This document shows positions 22,801 to 34,446 of a DNA stretch of 64,000 nt, in pieces. The stretch's first letter is position 1. Each line of letters starts with the position of its first letter. The position numbers were made by a program, and so were the translations under genes. The notes under the pieces were generated by a model that ran no database searches, had not been told where the DNA came from, and saw nothing but the letters and a program-made list of their open reading frames with translations. This stretch comes from Gorsachius magnificus. Lineage: Eukaryota; Chordata; Aves; Pelecaniformes; Ardeidae. The stretch spans positions 56,898,602 to 56,962,601 of the forward strand of contig CM067085.1 in NCBI GenBank assembly GCA_034008185.1, given 5' to 3'.

Positions 22801-25210
22801 CACAGGTGCCAGGGCTGCAGGCAGCAGGAGGAGAAGGACAGGAGCACACCAGCCCCCTACACCATTCTCATCGCCCTCGAGGACCGGCATCGCCCACACC
22901 TTGCACCGGCCCCAGGCTTCAGGAGCTCACTGCTTCTGCAGGATAAGGGATGCAGAGCTTTACCGGGAGTACGTTGCTGTAGTTTCAAGAGGACAGGCAG
23001 CAGGCAGGTTGTTTGCAACATATGGCTTCATTAGCAATGATTGGCTTGACGAGGAGCGTAGGGTAAAGCACTAGCGGTCAACTGCAAATCCGTAACTGAT
23101 TCTGATTTGTACCGTGTTTCTAGTTTTACATATTATATCCTGTAGACAGAAAGGAAAGAAATGACATTGATTCTTGGTTTTTTTTATTTTATTTTAATTA
23201 AAAAAAATGAAAAAGGTGTGAAGTTTTATTGAATTTCAACTTTCTGGAGCAGTTGAGAAGATGGTACCTTTTCACAGGCTGTTTCAGTCAGCCTGAATCT
23301 ATGTTTCTGCTGGAGACTGAATCCCACTTCCTAGTCCCTTTAGAGAATGCCCATTTCTCATTGCTTTTCTTCTGATAAAAATGTCAAAAAGAGAAATAGA
23401 ATGTAAACAGAAATGCTCTTGGTTTTACCCTTCTGTAAAGAACAAGTGTAAATTAAAAAATCAAGTATTTGCGTGTCATGGAAGATAGAGATCACAACAT
23501 GCTCTCTGTGCTAGGAAATACGCATGGAGCAGCGGTTTTCGGATGGGTGGTGTGTCTGAACTGCGAGAGCCTGCAGAGTTGGAGCTGCAATTAGGCCTGT
23601 AAGGATGATCTGAATTTTGAACCAACAGCCGAGGAGAGAGGCTGAAGATGCCAGACCTGTTAACTCTGTGTTTGCAGTCATTTTCAGTGAGGGTCACCAA
23701 AGAGGCTCCATCAACCTTTGGAACAAATCCCTTGGTATTAGATAGATCTCAGTCAGAAACCTCCTCCTAAGTATGTGGAATGACATAAAAATCAGTATAA
23801 GAAATCTTGCTGTTTCCTTTTTCTCACGTACAGGGATAAATATAGATTCAGTGAGGGTGAGAGACAGTAAATTAAAATTCTAAATGAAAATGTTTCTTTG
23901 CAAGTTGCGCTGCTCATTACTATGAGAAAACATTGAGAGCATCCAATACCAAAGACAGGATACTGATCCAGACAGATATGGGACTAGTTCGAGAGCCAGG
24001 GTTATTTGGAAAATAGAAAAGCTTTTCACGCTTAAGACACAATTCTGGGCCAAAGCAGGAGAAAGCCAGCAGCAACCCACAGCTCCGAGGAGTGAGGGGT
24101 TTGGGCCAGCACACAGGTCCAGCCACCATCGCTCCCTGCAGCAGCACAACACTCGAATGAATGAGATGCACGGCAGAGCAATGTCCTGCTGCACAAGGGC
24201 AGCTTTCAGCTCTGTCCCCGCTATACTTTTATCTTACCTTTCATCATATAGACAGTAAAAAGATAACTTGGTCTTTCACAGCTTGACCTGAATCTGCAAG
24301 ACCGGCAGAAGTCATCATCTTGTGATTTCCACTCCAAACGATTTGATATGCAGCTTTGAGAGAGTCTAAAAAAAGAATCCTTTCATCTTCGTTTCCTGAA
24401 CTCGTTTTTTTTATCATAGTCTAAATTCATAGATAAAACCCCAGACGATTTTATTGGATTAAGAATGACCACAAACAACCCAGAGTGTCTCCCCATGACA
24501 TTAATATGCTCGTAATTGATATATTCATTCTCTGTTTTTTCTCATGAGGTTGAGATCACTGTGCTTACTCTGATGCAGACTACCTCTTTATATCTCCCTA
24601 CACGCACATGTGCACAGGTATATGCTTATCTCTAGCAGCAAAATCTAGCAGAACAGTAAATTATACTTCTTACTGGGGAACAAATCCACCCATAGCATTC
24701 TCTTCTCTGATTGCTTTCCTGCAAAAATGAAACGTGGCCCAAGCCCAAGTCACCAACAGGATGCAAGACACCCGGTTGCATGAGGTGTCAACCGAGCGGC
24801 GCACCCACCACCTCCCCACAGCTGGTACTGGCTGCAGTGCCTGTGTGGGAATGCAGCTGGGGACGGTTTCAGCACTAACCCAGATATTCATAAGTATTAA
24901 TACAAGCTGTTAACTGCAGTCCAGCTGCATGAGATGCCTGTCAGCTTGTTTTTGAAAAATCAACTGCTGTACCTAATTGAATGAGAAACTAACCCATAAT
25001 AGTGGATGTTTCTTGACATATTTCTACTTCATTTTCAGAACTTTGAGAAAGCCCTGGTGCACTTTCCCAGCAGTACCAGACTCCTTGTCTACCCACAATG
25101 ATCCTGAATGGCCAGTGATTCTCTGCCCAGCTAAAAATGTTGTGTCCAACCCCCTCAGAATAAATAAATTACCTGTTTGAGGGAAAATTGAAACTCTGGG
25201 AAAAAGAGAA

Positions 25211-25269
25211 AGTATGATAAAAAGGAGGAAAGTATGATAAAAAGGAGGAAAGTATAACAAAAAGTACGA
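25211..25269. repeat. 20-bp tandem repeat, about three copies
   Basis: Unit AGTATGATAAAAAGGAGGAA occurs twice perfectly (25211-25230, 25231-25250), then a third diverged copy. Confidence 0.9.
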
Positions 25270-25504
25270 TAAAATCAGGATAAAAAGTTCTTAATTCAAT
25301 TCTGCCAGGCAGGGGGTGGATCTAATTTTCACTTTAAATAGACTCTGGCTCTAGCTTTTATTCTACTATTTAAGAACAAGAATAATTACTGTAGTAACCT
25401 CACAGCCTAATAGTACTCACTGCCTGCAAAAGGAATCAACCCTACAATTAGACTTGGGGTGGAATAAGGAACTTCTTCTTACAAGTAAGTGTGTCAATAT
25501 TTTG

Positions 25505-25560
25505 TTTGATAGGTAGATTATTATCCTTACTTCAAGGAAGAAAAACTGGGAAGGTAAGTG
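25505..25560 (+). repeat. Possible MIR/L2-type tail remnant
   Basis: GTAGATTATTATCCTTACTT followed by GGAAGAAAAACTGGGAAG resembles the conserved old-repeat tail GTATTATTATCCCCATTTTACAGATGGGGAAACTGAGG. It is short and diverged. Confidence 0.3.
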
Positions 25561-26599
25561 TGGTTTTTAATCAGTGACATATATAGCAGGATATAAAAAG
25601 AACCTTTTAAAAATACATTATTCCTGGGTTGCTTTGACATGACCCAACTTAATGGCGCATACATCTTCTCACTCATCATTCAGAGTATAACACTTTGAAA
25701 TCAAACTTACCTTGCCTAGCGTAAGGTTCCTCCTTCCTTTGCTCAGACAACATGAAGTGGAGTTCTGCAGATGCAGGGGGACAGGAACACAATAACCTCG
25801 TGAGTTTTCAGCATAATGCAAATACATTACACAACAGAGAAATCTTCTTCAGAGAACCTAAGAGGAAGATCTTTCTCCAGAGCGTGAGCATGTGCACGCA
25901 GGTCTAATTCACTGCCTCAATGAGGTGACTGGATTTTCTCTAGGTTGAGAGGATAGCTAGTGCTTCTCCTTTCTTGTCAAGTCTATGGCTGAAATCTGGA
26001 TTCAGAGTTCCTCAGGGTGGACAGAAATGCTCATGTTGACTGCAAGGAGGTTTTGGGTCATCTCTTATTCTCTCTAATGAGGGAAAGATTTGGGGATTAA
26101 TCACAGTGCCTTCCCTTTCCTGTCAGCTGTAGAAACAAGGACCTGGAGGAGGGGAGGGGAAGGAGCTCCCTTCTGACCTTTGCTGGTAATTAATCATGAA
26201 GCATGAGAATTTGTTTGCCCGCAACCTTGAACAGTGATTCCAAATGATCACCTAGAGATAGGTGTGGAGGATTTTTTTTTTCTTCCTTTTTTCCTCAGTA
26301 GTAATTTTCCTGGCTAACTCTGGCAGTTGAAATTACATTTGACTTGAGCTTCTTGGATCTCTGCAGTACTAAAACCAAAGAAAATTAAAGGATAGTGAAT
26401 TTTGCATAATTTCACTCATACTAAGAATTTCCAATTAGCAAGGCATAAATTGATCCTCTTTGCTTTAATATCTTGGGCTTTTTTCCTCTGCCTAAAGATA
26501 ACAGCTGAGTTTTAATTCATTTTAATTCTATTACCATACATAACCATCATGCACTGTGATAAGTATCTCTCCTGTACACAAATGCCTTTGAGAACTACC

Positions 26600-26650
26600 C
26601 ATCAAGTACTTATTTAACCTCATTGTAAATGGAAATAATAGCATTTACTG
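26600..26650 (-). repeat. Possible MIR-type remnant
   Basis: AACCTCATTGTAAATGGAAATAATAGCATTTAC resembles the reverse complement of the MIR core tail, CCTCATCTGTAAAATGGGAATAATA. Short match from memory. Confidence 0.3.
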
Positions 26651-29600
26651 TATGTGTTTATTTTACCTCATTTATAGAGCAAATTAACTTTTTTGCACAA
26701 ACACACTGGTATTTCTTTTTCCATTGACAGTCTTCCCAGCGAGGCTCCACTTTCTAGGTTGCATTCCCTAAAGGTTTTCTACATCTCTGTTAGTATACCA
26801 CTCAGCACATCTAACCAGATTTTTATTCTCAGGATTATTATTGAATAACATTAAAATGTGACAGAAAGTTTTACTGAGGTGAATGGAATTGGATTCTTAA
26901 AGGAAATGCAGCATATTTAAATTACGATGTGGATGAAAATTCTGTCTTTTAGAAAAGAAATGCTAAGTTGCTACATGTAAACATGTGTGCTGCATTATAT
27001 ATGCTATATAATGCTAAAAAAGAAGAAAAGATTTTTTATTGTTATTTTCCAGCTCCTTGTGACAGCCTTTTTAAAGTGTCTTGCTGAAAAATTATGCAAG
27101 CTAAGCCAAAGTACACTAAAGAATCCTCTGGTGCGAGTGCAAGATATTTTTTACTATGGAAATAAATCTACCGCAGTTGTTAGTAATTACAGACTAATGA
27201 TAAAAACAAGACTAAATTTCTCAGGATAGAGGACATCCTTACTGTGATATGCACTTGCAGTTCATCAGGCTGTAGGAGGACAGCAACCAAAGGTACAATA
27301 AGTGGGATTTACACCATTCCTCATGTCTAAAGGTAAAGAAATGCTCCTGAGCTGTGCCGGAGTCCTGGTGGGGGCCCTGGCACCGACCAGCCATTAGCGC
27401 TGATGGGGCTCACCAGAGACATCCTCTCAAGATGCTGCCATGTCCATCTGAGACTGGAGATTATTCTGTGTCTGAGCAGCAGTGGAGCATCAGAAGATGG
27501 CCAGCCACCTGCATGTCCCCTGTGGGGACAAGTATCATCCAGAACAGCTGGGAAGGTGTGAGCCTGTGGAGGGGAAGAAAAGTCCTTCTGAGTCTTTCTA
27601 ACCAGGTGAAAACTGGTGGGATGCTCCTCTCTCTGCCTTGCAATAGTCATTCCCCTTGGTGGCTTTTCAGGTGATGCTGCTCCCATCTTGAAAGCCCCAG
27701 CCCATTTCTCGTAGCCAGGCAGGATGACATTGCCTCAGTACCCTGCGCTGTGCTGTGCAGCGTTAAGGAAGGAGGGACCATTCAGAAAAAAAAAAAAGTA
27801 TTTTTTCATTTACTAATGTATTCTACTCACATTCAGCAAAGTTCTTGTCCATATTCAGAGAGATCGTCACAGATCTTCATGATTAATACCTTGCAATCAC
27901 AGCACTAGCCTTTCCTAGCTGCCAAAGGAGCTGATGACGGCAAATTAGTTATTTATAGGTCTAATTAAAATATTACTATCTTCCGTGTTGGTAGCAGATG
28001 CACTTGTGTTCCGTCTTCACCATTATTGCCCCTGAGCCATGTGCAGCCCCGCGCGTGCTCCAGCTGCCACAAATGGCACCTCTGAGGTCTGCGGCTGAAA
28101 GGCTCGGCCGGGGACACACCGTAAATAGACTGTGTGTCATAGCTTTTGGGAAAGAACATTTTCCCTGCAGGCTTGGAATTTGCAGCTTGAGTGGTGAAAT
28201 GAAAAACTCATCTTTGCAATTTAGGCTGTAGAATGGGGAAAGTCTTAATAAATAAAGGTAGATTCTGGCTGCACCTGAAATAACACCTATGAACACTTAC
28301 ATGTGGCTGAATAAAAGTAGCATAAATGCAAATACTCACAGCAGGTACCTACCCACGCAACAGGAGGATGTAATTCAACTAGCGTCTTCTGCACTTGGAA
28401 ATGGGAGACATTGGGCAATCTGAACGTTTTCTTTTTTGGAGACCAAACCCATTAAGCTTTGTCTCGGTGGTGTAACTTTTTCTCAGCTTTTCCTCTGTGT
28501 TGTCACTAAGGGAAAAGACTGGAATACAGGTAAGAATGAACCACACCATTCTTACAATGTGCATTTTTCCCTCCCTTGTTTCCCTCCCCATTCTCCACGG
28601 CTTCTGAAACAGGGTGGTTTTTCCCCCTTTCCATTTAAAATTTAAAAGTTTGAGAAGTTTTTTTTCTGCAAATAATTAAGCATGTTCATGCATTACTGGG
28701 TCTTCACCTCTTGTCACAGAAAAAACAAAATGGAAAATATAACCATATGGAGGAGGCAGTAATAACAGGATAAAATAATGTTGACCTCTTATCACTTTCA
28801 CTTGAAATTAGCATTTATTTTTTTTCTCATTTGATGCACTGTCATTACAGGGTATGTGTGTGTTTTAGTATTTTTATTAATAAACATGGTAATTTAACAA
28901 CCAGGTTAATGGCAGTTTTAATGAGAAAGAGTATTAATTGGACAGGCTGGGGGAATCTTTGGGTGGCTGCATTTTTTTCCTTCGAATCTCACTCACCCTG
29001 TCCTCGAAAATACACAGCATATGTGCCAAGGGTTGGGGGTTTGTTTAAATGTTGACAGTTAATGCACACAGCTTGTACTATTTTGTTTCATTTCACAGAG
29101 CCTTTTGCACAAATGCGGATTCATGCCACCCCAGCCACGGGATTTACAGATTGCTAAATCTTAAAAGGTTTGCATAAACAGGCATCTTGCTATTGATAAG
29201 ACAGACAATGTGACCATCTGTCTTTCTTCTGCAGCCAAATGAAAATGACATAAAGTATGGGTCTTGTCATTTAAAAACTAGTAATTTCCCATCTCTTGTT
29301 AACATTAATTCAAGTTCTTGTGCTGCAGTGGGCTGCTTGGCAGGTGGTTGCTCTCCAGGCATGGGCGCACCGACTGGCCCAGGAGAAGGGCACCAGAGCA
29401 GGGGCTCCAATCCCTCGGCTGTCCCCGCACCGGGCAGCACAGGCCACAGCACCCTTGCCTCTCCTCCTCGGCCTCCCTGAGATGACCATCACTCAGCAGC
29501 TCTCTCCCCACCAGTGCTAGCAGCATCTCCGAAACGCTCCAAAGTGATTGCCTGGAGCAAACTGGAGCACAGCATGTGGTGGCAATTGGCTGGAGTGAGT

Positions 29601-30300
29601 TTTTTGACTAAAGGCTGAAGGTCAGGCTCCGTAGACAACTTCTCTGCACATTAGCCATCTTGCTCCGTGTGCTCGGTTTTGACACCACGTGCTAATTGTG
29701 CTGGCTGCCATTCAAGAACAGATCAGTGTGGCCAGGAGGACAACGCCGATCTCTGGGAGGCATGAACCCCAGCCTGGCGTTCCGCTTGCAGCCAGCCCAT
29801 TTCACCCCAGAAACCTTTACGTTCAAAAAGCAAATAAAAGCAAACAAACAAAAAACTCCCCCCACCAAGCAGTCTGTAGGTAAGAGACGCTGAACAGACA
29901 GCAGCAAGCCAGATTTGCCATGGAGATACTCTGACAGAAAACAGGATTTCTCCAGTGGAACAGGCAATCGCCAGCTCTTTAAACCAGTTTGCAAAATGAG
30001 CAGATTTATGGTGATGGTGTGATAACAATCTATAGTTTATACTGAATAGCAGTTTTTACACTATTGTCTTAATGCTGCCACCAGAACATCACAGACAATA
30101 ACAGTATTTTCAGGCTTTCCATAAATCTTGCATGGCTAATAAAGTGAAACTGAAAATTTACCACATACACAGCAATTCCAAGCTTGCCTCTGAATTGGTA
30201 AGGGCTTTTTTATTATCCATGTATTACTGTGCACATGCAGTACCAAGGACCTGTGTCCAGACTACCTGTCGTCACACAAGAGACATGGAAAGACCATCCT

Positions 30301-30335
30301 TCCCCTCCTCCTCCTCCTGCTCCTCCTCCTCTCCC
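30301..30335. repeat. (CTC)n microsatellite
   Basis: Imperfect CTC/CCT trinucleotide run with one CTG interruption. Confidence 0.9.
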
Positions 30336-31894
30336 TCATTATTAGCTGATCTATGTGTTTGGACGTGTAATTGCAGTAGGTGCATTGTGCTGACAAGTTA
30401 CCCAGACACTAACTGCGCCATTGCACGAGACATCAGGAGTCTTCAAATTGTAATAATAATGACAGAGCTTTCTACAGGACCCCTCTTATCCAGACTCATG
30501 TTATGGGTGCTGGGGCTGGCCAAGGGTGTGCGGGTCCCATCTGAGTCCAACCCCTACGCACACTGAGCACCTGCAGCTCCTGTGCGTTTAAAGGAGGGTT
30601 ACAGGGTCTTGGAGGGAAAAGCCCACAAAATTATTGTTATCTCCAGCTCCAAATGTTGAGAGCAATTGCTTTCCTGTATGCCTGGCGGTATGTCATGGCT
30701 TTGCTCGTAGCTCCCATGGCAGTGATGGGAGGGAGCAGCAGACATCTCCATAAAGCAGCGGGCGAGTGGTCTCTCACGACAGCAGGGCACAAGGCTGTAG
30801 CTTGCTTTGACACCGCGTGGCACCAGGCACTCCCTTCCAGACACCTGATTTATATCTCTAACAACAGCCTCAAACAGTTTGCTAACTTGTCTTTTATCTC
30901 ACAAAGAAAACATAGCACACTGTTTCACTTGCTGTACCCCACAGGTGGCCACTTAGTGATTTATTCATGTGCCAGCTCATATGGTTGCATTACTCATGAG
31001 GAAAAGCTGCTTTATCCCTGACACTGTGCCCCATGGGCACTGGGCACTGCCTTCTGCCTCCCACCATGGTGAGTCCCACCAGCCCCAGGATGGACAGAGG
31101 GTTTCTACAACACCTTTGCCCAGGCCAGCAAGCATCTGGGTTTTGACTGACCAGCCCCAGGACAGTGAGGCTAGCACTGTGGCCCCCAGGTGTCCCATAT
31201 TCTTTGGGATGCTCACCATGCAGTGTGGCTGACAGCCCTTCAAAGGCACATTTTCAGCTTCAGTGTTGATGGTTTTCTTGTTAAGTCCAGAGTAAATCTT
31301 ATTTTCCTGTTTTTAAATGGTGGTGTAACTTCTTGCTAGAAGACTCCAGACCCCCAGTATCTTCTAGTACAAAATTCCTTTGTGCTGAAAATCCTTAGCG
31401 TAGCAGCTTTATAAAGCTGTAACCAGTGTGCAGGTGATTATGTCTTTGGATAAACAAGAGTAAGTAAGTGGAGCACATGGATTTCTACACATATAGCAAA
31501 ATAAATATATGAATAAATACAGAAGCTTTGAATTTGAAAAAAAAAAAACAAAACCCTGTGAAAAAGGCAGTAAGGTTCCTAAATGAAATATTAAATAAAA
31601 GATTTATCTTTGATCCACCTCTTTCCTGAGCTAAGGTGTTGTCATTGCTTTGGGGTGCAGAGAATGGACTAAGGCAGAGCACACACCACTCCTCTAAAGC
31701 CAGTACCTTTGCCATGGTCCTGGCACTGCGCTACCACCTTCCTTCACGTTTCAACCCAATTATTAGAAGGTGAAGTCTAGAAAAGGGATCTCTTAGAATC
31801 ATGGAATCATAGAATCATAGAATGTTTTGGGTTGGAAGGGACCCCTAGAGGTCATCTAGTCCAACCCCCCTGCAGTGAGCAGGGACACCTCTAA

Positions 31895-33679
31895 CTAGAT
31901 CAGGTTGCTCAGAGCCCCATCCAACCTGGCCTTGAATGTTCCCAGGGATGGGGCCTCCACTACCTCTCTGGGCAACCTGTTCCAGTGTTTCACCACCCTC
32001 GTTGTAAAGAATTTCTTCCTTATATCCAGTCTAAACCTACCCTGTTTTAGTTTAAAACCATTACCCCTTGTCCTGTCACAGCTGTCCCTACTAAAAAGAT
32101 TTTCCCCATCTTTCCTATAGGCCCCCTTTAGGTACTGAAAGGCCGCAATCAGGTCTCCCTGCAGCCTTCTCTTCTCCAGGCTGAACAAGCCCAACTCCCT
32201 CAGCCTGTCCTCATAAGAGAGGCGCTCCAGCTCTCGGATCATTTTTGTAGCCCTCCTCTGGACCCGCTCCAACAGTTCCATGTCCTTCTTGTGCTGAGGG
32301 CTCCAGAGCTGGACGCAGTACTCCAGGTGAGGTCTCACCAGAGCAGAGTAGAGGGGCAGAATCACCTCCCTTGACCTGCTGGCCACGCTTCTCCTGATGC
32401 AGCCCAGGGTACGGTTGGCCTTCTGGGCTGCCATCGCACATTGCTGGCTCATGTCCAGCTTTTTATCCACCAGCACGCCCAAGTCCCTCTCGGCAGGGCT
32501 GCTCTTGATCCTTTCTTCCCCCAGCCTGTACTGATACTGGGGGTTACCCCGACCCAGGTGCATGACCTTGCACTTGGCCTTGTTGAACCTCATGAGGTTC
32601 ACACAGGCCCACCTCTCCAGCCTGTCCAGGTCTCTCTGGATGACATCCCGTCCTTCTGGTGTGTCAACCGCACCACTCAGTTTGGTGTCATCCGCAAACT
32701 TGCTGAGGGTGCATTCGATCTCACTGTCTAAGTCATTGATGAATATATTGAACAGCACCGGTCCCAGTACGGACCCCTGAGGGACACCACTCGTAACCAG
32801 TCTCCATCCGGACACCGAGCCATTGACCACTACCCTCTGGATGCGGCCATCCAGCCAGTTCCTTATCCACTGAACAGTCCACCCATCAAATCCATAGCTC
32901 TCCAATTTAGAGAGAAGGGTGTTGTGGGGGACCATGTCAAAGGCTTTGCAGAAGTCCAGATAGATGACATCCATTGGTTTTCCCTTGTCCACTGATGCTG
33001 TCACACCATCATAGAAAGACACTAGGTTCATCAGGCAGGACTTGCCCTTGGTGAAGCCATGCTGGCTATCTCGAATTATCTCCCTGGCCTCCATGTGCCT
33101 TAGCATAGCTTCCAGGAGGATCTGTTCCATGATCTTCCCAGGCACAGAGGTGAGGCTGACAGGTCGGTAGTTCCCAGGGTCTTCCTTTCTACCCTTTTTG
33201 AAAATGGGCACAATGTTTCCCTTCTTCCAGTCCCCAGGGACTTCACCTGACTGCCATGACTTTTCAAATATCATGGAGAGTGGCTTGGCGACTACATCGG
33301 CCAATTCCCTCAGGACTCTGGGATGCATCTCATCAGGTCCCATGGACTTATGTGCGTTCAGGTTCCTCAGGTGGTCACGAACTTGATCTTCTCCTACAGC
33401 AGGAACGGTTTTGCCCTCCCGGTCCCCCTCATGCCATCCATCAACTCGGGTGGGATGGGGAAAGAGGTTCCCAGTGAAGACTGAGGCAAAAAAGTTGTTG
33501 AGTACCTCAGCCTTCTCCTCATCTGCTGTTACCAGCTTGCCAGTCTCGCTCATCAGCGGGGGTACGCTTTCTTTAACCATCCTTTTCTGGCTGATATACC
33601 TGTAGAAACCCTTCTTGTTATTCTTTGCATCCCTAGCCAAGTTTAGCTCCCAGCTGAGCCTTGGCTTTCCTGACCCCAT
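31895..33679 (-). pseudogene. CR1 reverse transcriptase and C-terminal frame, 594 codons open
   Basis: The frame contains the ordered RT motifs. These are the N-terminal [30 protein letters not shown] at about residues 170-187, and the DFCKAFD catalytic block at about 242-248. [11 protein letters not shown] follows at about 297-307, and FADD, the catalytic site, at about 328-331. The C-terminal part has [11 protein letters not shown] and ends [18 protein letters not shown] before a natural stop at 31895. All expected catalytic aspartates are present. It is classed as a pseudogene because the element lacks its 5' part and its frame is broken upstream. The first 15 or so residues overlap the endonuclease frame. 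The frameshift lies at about 33648-33654. Confidence 0.9.
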
Positions 33680-34446
33680 TCCTACACAACCGGACCGCGT
33701 CCCTATACTCTTCCCAGGATGCCTGTCCCTGCTTCCACTGCCTGTGCAGTTCCCTCTTCCTCCTTAGTTTGACCAGCATCTCTCGTCTCAGCCATGCCGG
33801 TCTCTTCCCTTCTTTGCCTGATTTCTTACACCTGGGGATCGAGAGCTCTTGCGCTCTGTGGATCACTTCCTTAAAGATCTGCCAGCTCTGTTCTGTTCCC
33901 CTGTCCCTGAGGACCGTTTCCCAGGGAGTCCTTCCGACTATCTCCTTGAGGAGCTGGAAGTTTGCTTTTCTAAAATTCAGGGTCCTGACTATACTCTTCA
34001 TTCTTCCCATTTCTCTCTGGAGCGTGAGCTCTACCAGCGCATGATCACTGCAACCCAAGCTGCCTCCGATCTTGACATTTCCGACGAGCTCACTTGCATT
34101 GGTGACCACCAGGTCCAGTATCGCATCCCCTCGGGTAGGGGTGTCTATTACCTGGCTTAAGAAGTTGTCCTCAATGCATTCGAGAAACCTGCTGGATTGC
34201 CTACAGCTTGCCGTGTTGGTTTTCCAGCAGATGTCAGGGTGGTTGAAGTCCCCCAGCAGGACGAGAGCCTGCGAGCACGAAGCCTCCCGGAGTTGGAGGA
34301 AGAACACTTCGTCCATCAGCTCCTCTTGATCTGGTGGTCTGTAGTAGACACCAACCACCAGGTTCCCTTTGTTGCCTCTCTCTCTGATTCTTATCCATAA
34401 GCTTTCAACCTGCTCGTCTAACATCTTCATCAGTCTGAAGCTTGAC
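33633..34446 (-). pseudogene. CR1 endonuclease C-terminal part and linker, frameshifted from RT
   Basis: The open frame continues upstream to 34727 (364 codons), but only the part from about residue 95 on is CR1-like. It shows QVESLWIRI, GVYYRPP (about 126-132), LLGDFNHPD (about 157-165) and SDHALVE (about 227-233). These are the second half of the apurinic-type endonuclease fold. The N-terminal catalytic motifs are absent through truncation. The linker ends [11 protein letters not shown], where one extra G relative to the expected reading shifts it out of the RT frame. Confidence 0.85.

Larger units (their letters stand above)
22980..31794. other. Non-coding stretch with minor repeats
   Basis: No convincing exon was found. 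Minor repeats are the 20-bp tandem repeat (25211-25269), MIR/L2-like tail remnants near 25505-25560 and 26600-26650, and a CTC-rich microsatellite (30301-30335). Confidence 0.5.
31795..34446 (-). mobile_element. CR1 LINE, 5'-truncated, well preserved (about 2.65 kb)
   Basis: The plus-strand left end is the reverse complement of the CR1 tail, AGAATCATGGAATCATAGAATC, followed by the typical GGGTTGGAAGGGACC stretch. The minus strand carries the 3' UTR, a complete RT and C-terminal frame, and the end of the endonuclease domain. Clear CR1 homology runs to about 34412, and the exact 5' breakpoint is uncertain (about 34390-34520). CR1 moves by target-primed reverse transcription and usually truncates at the 5' end, as here. 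With only one frameshift and no internal stop in 594 codons, it is one of the younger elements in the window. No clear flanking direct repeat was found. Confidence 0.96.
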
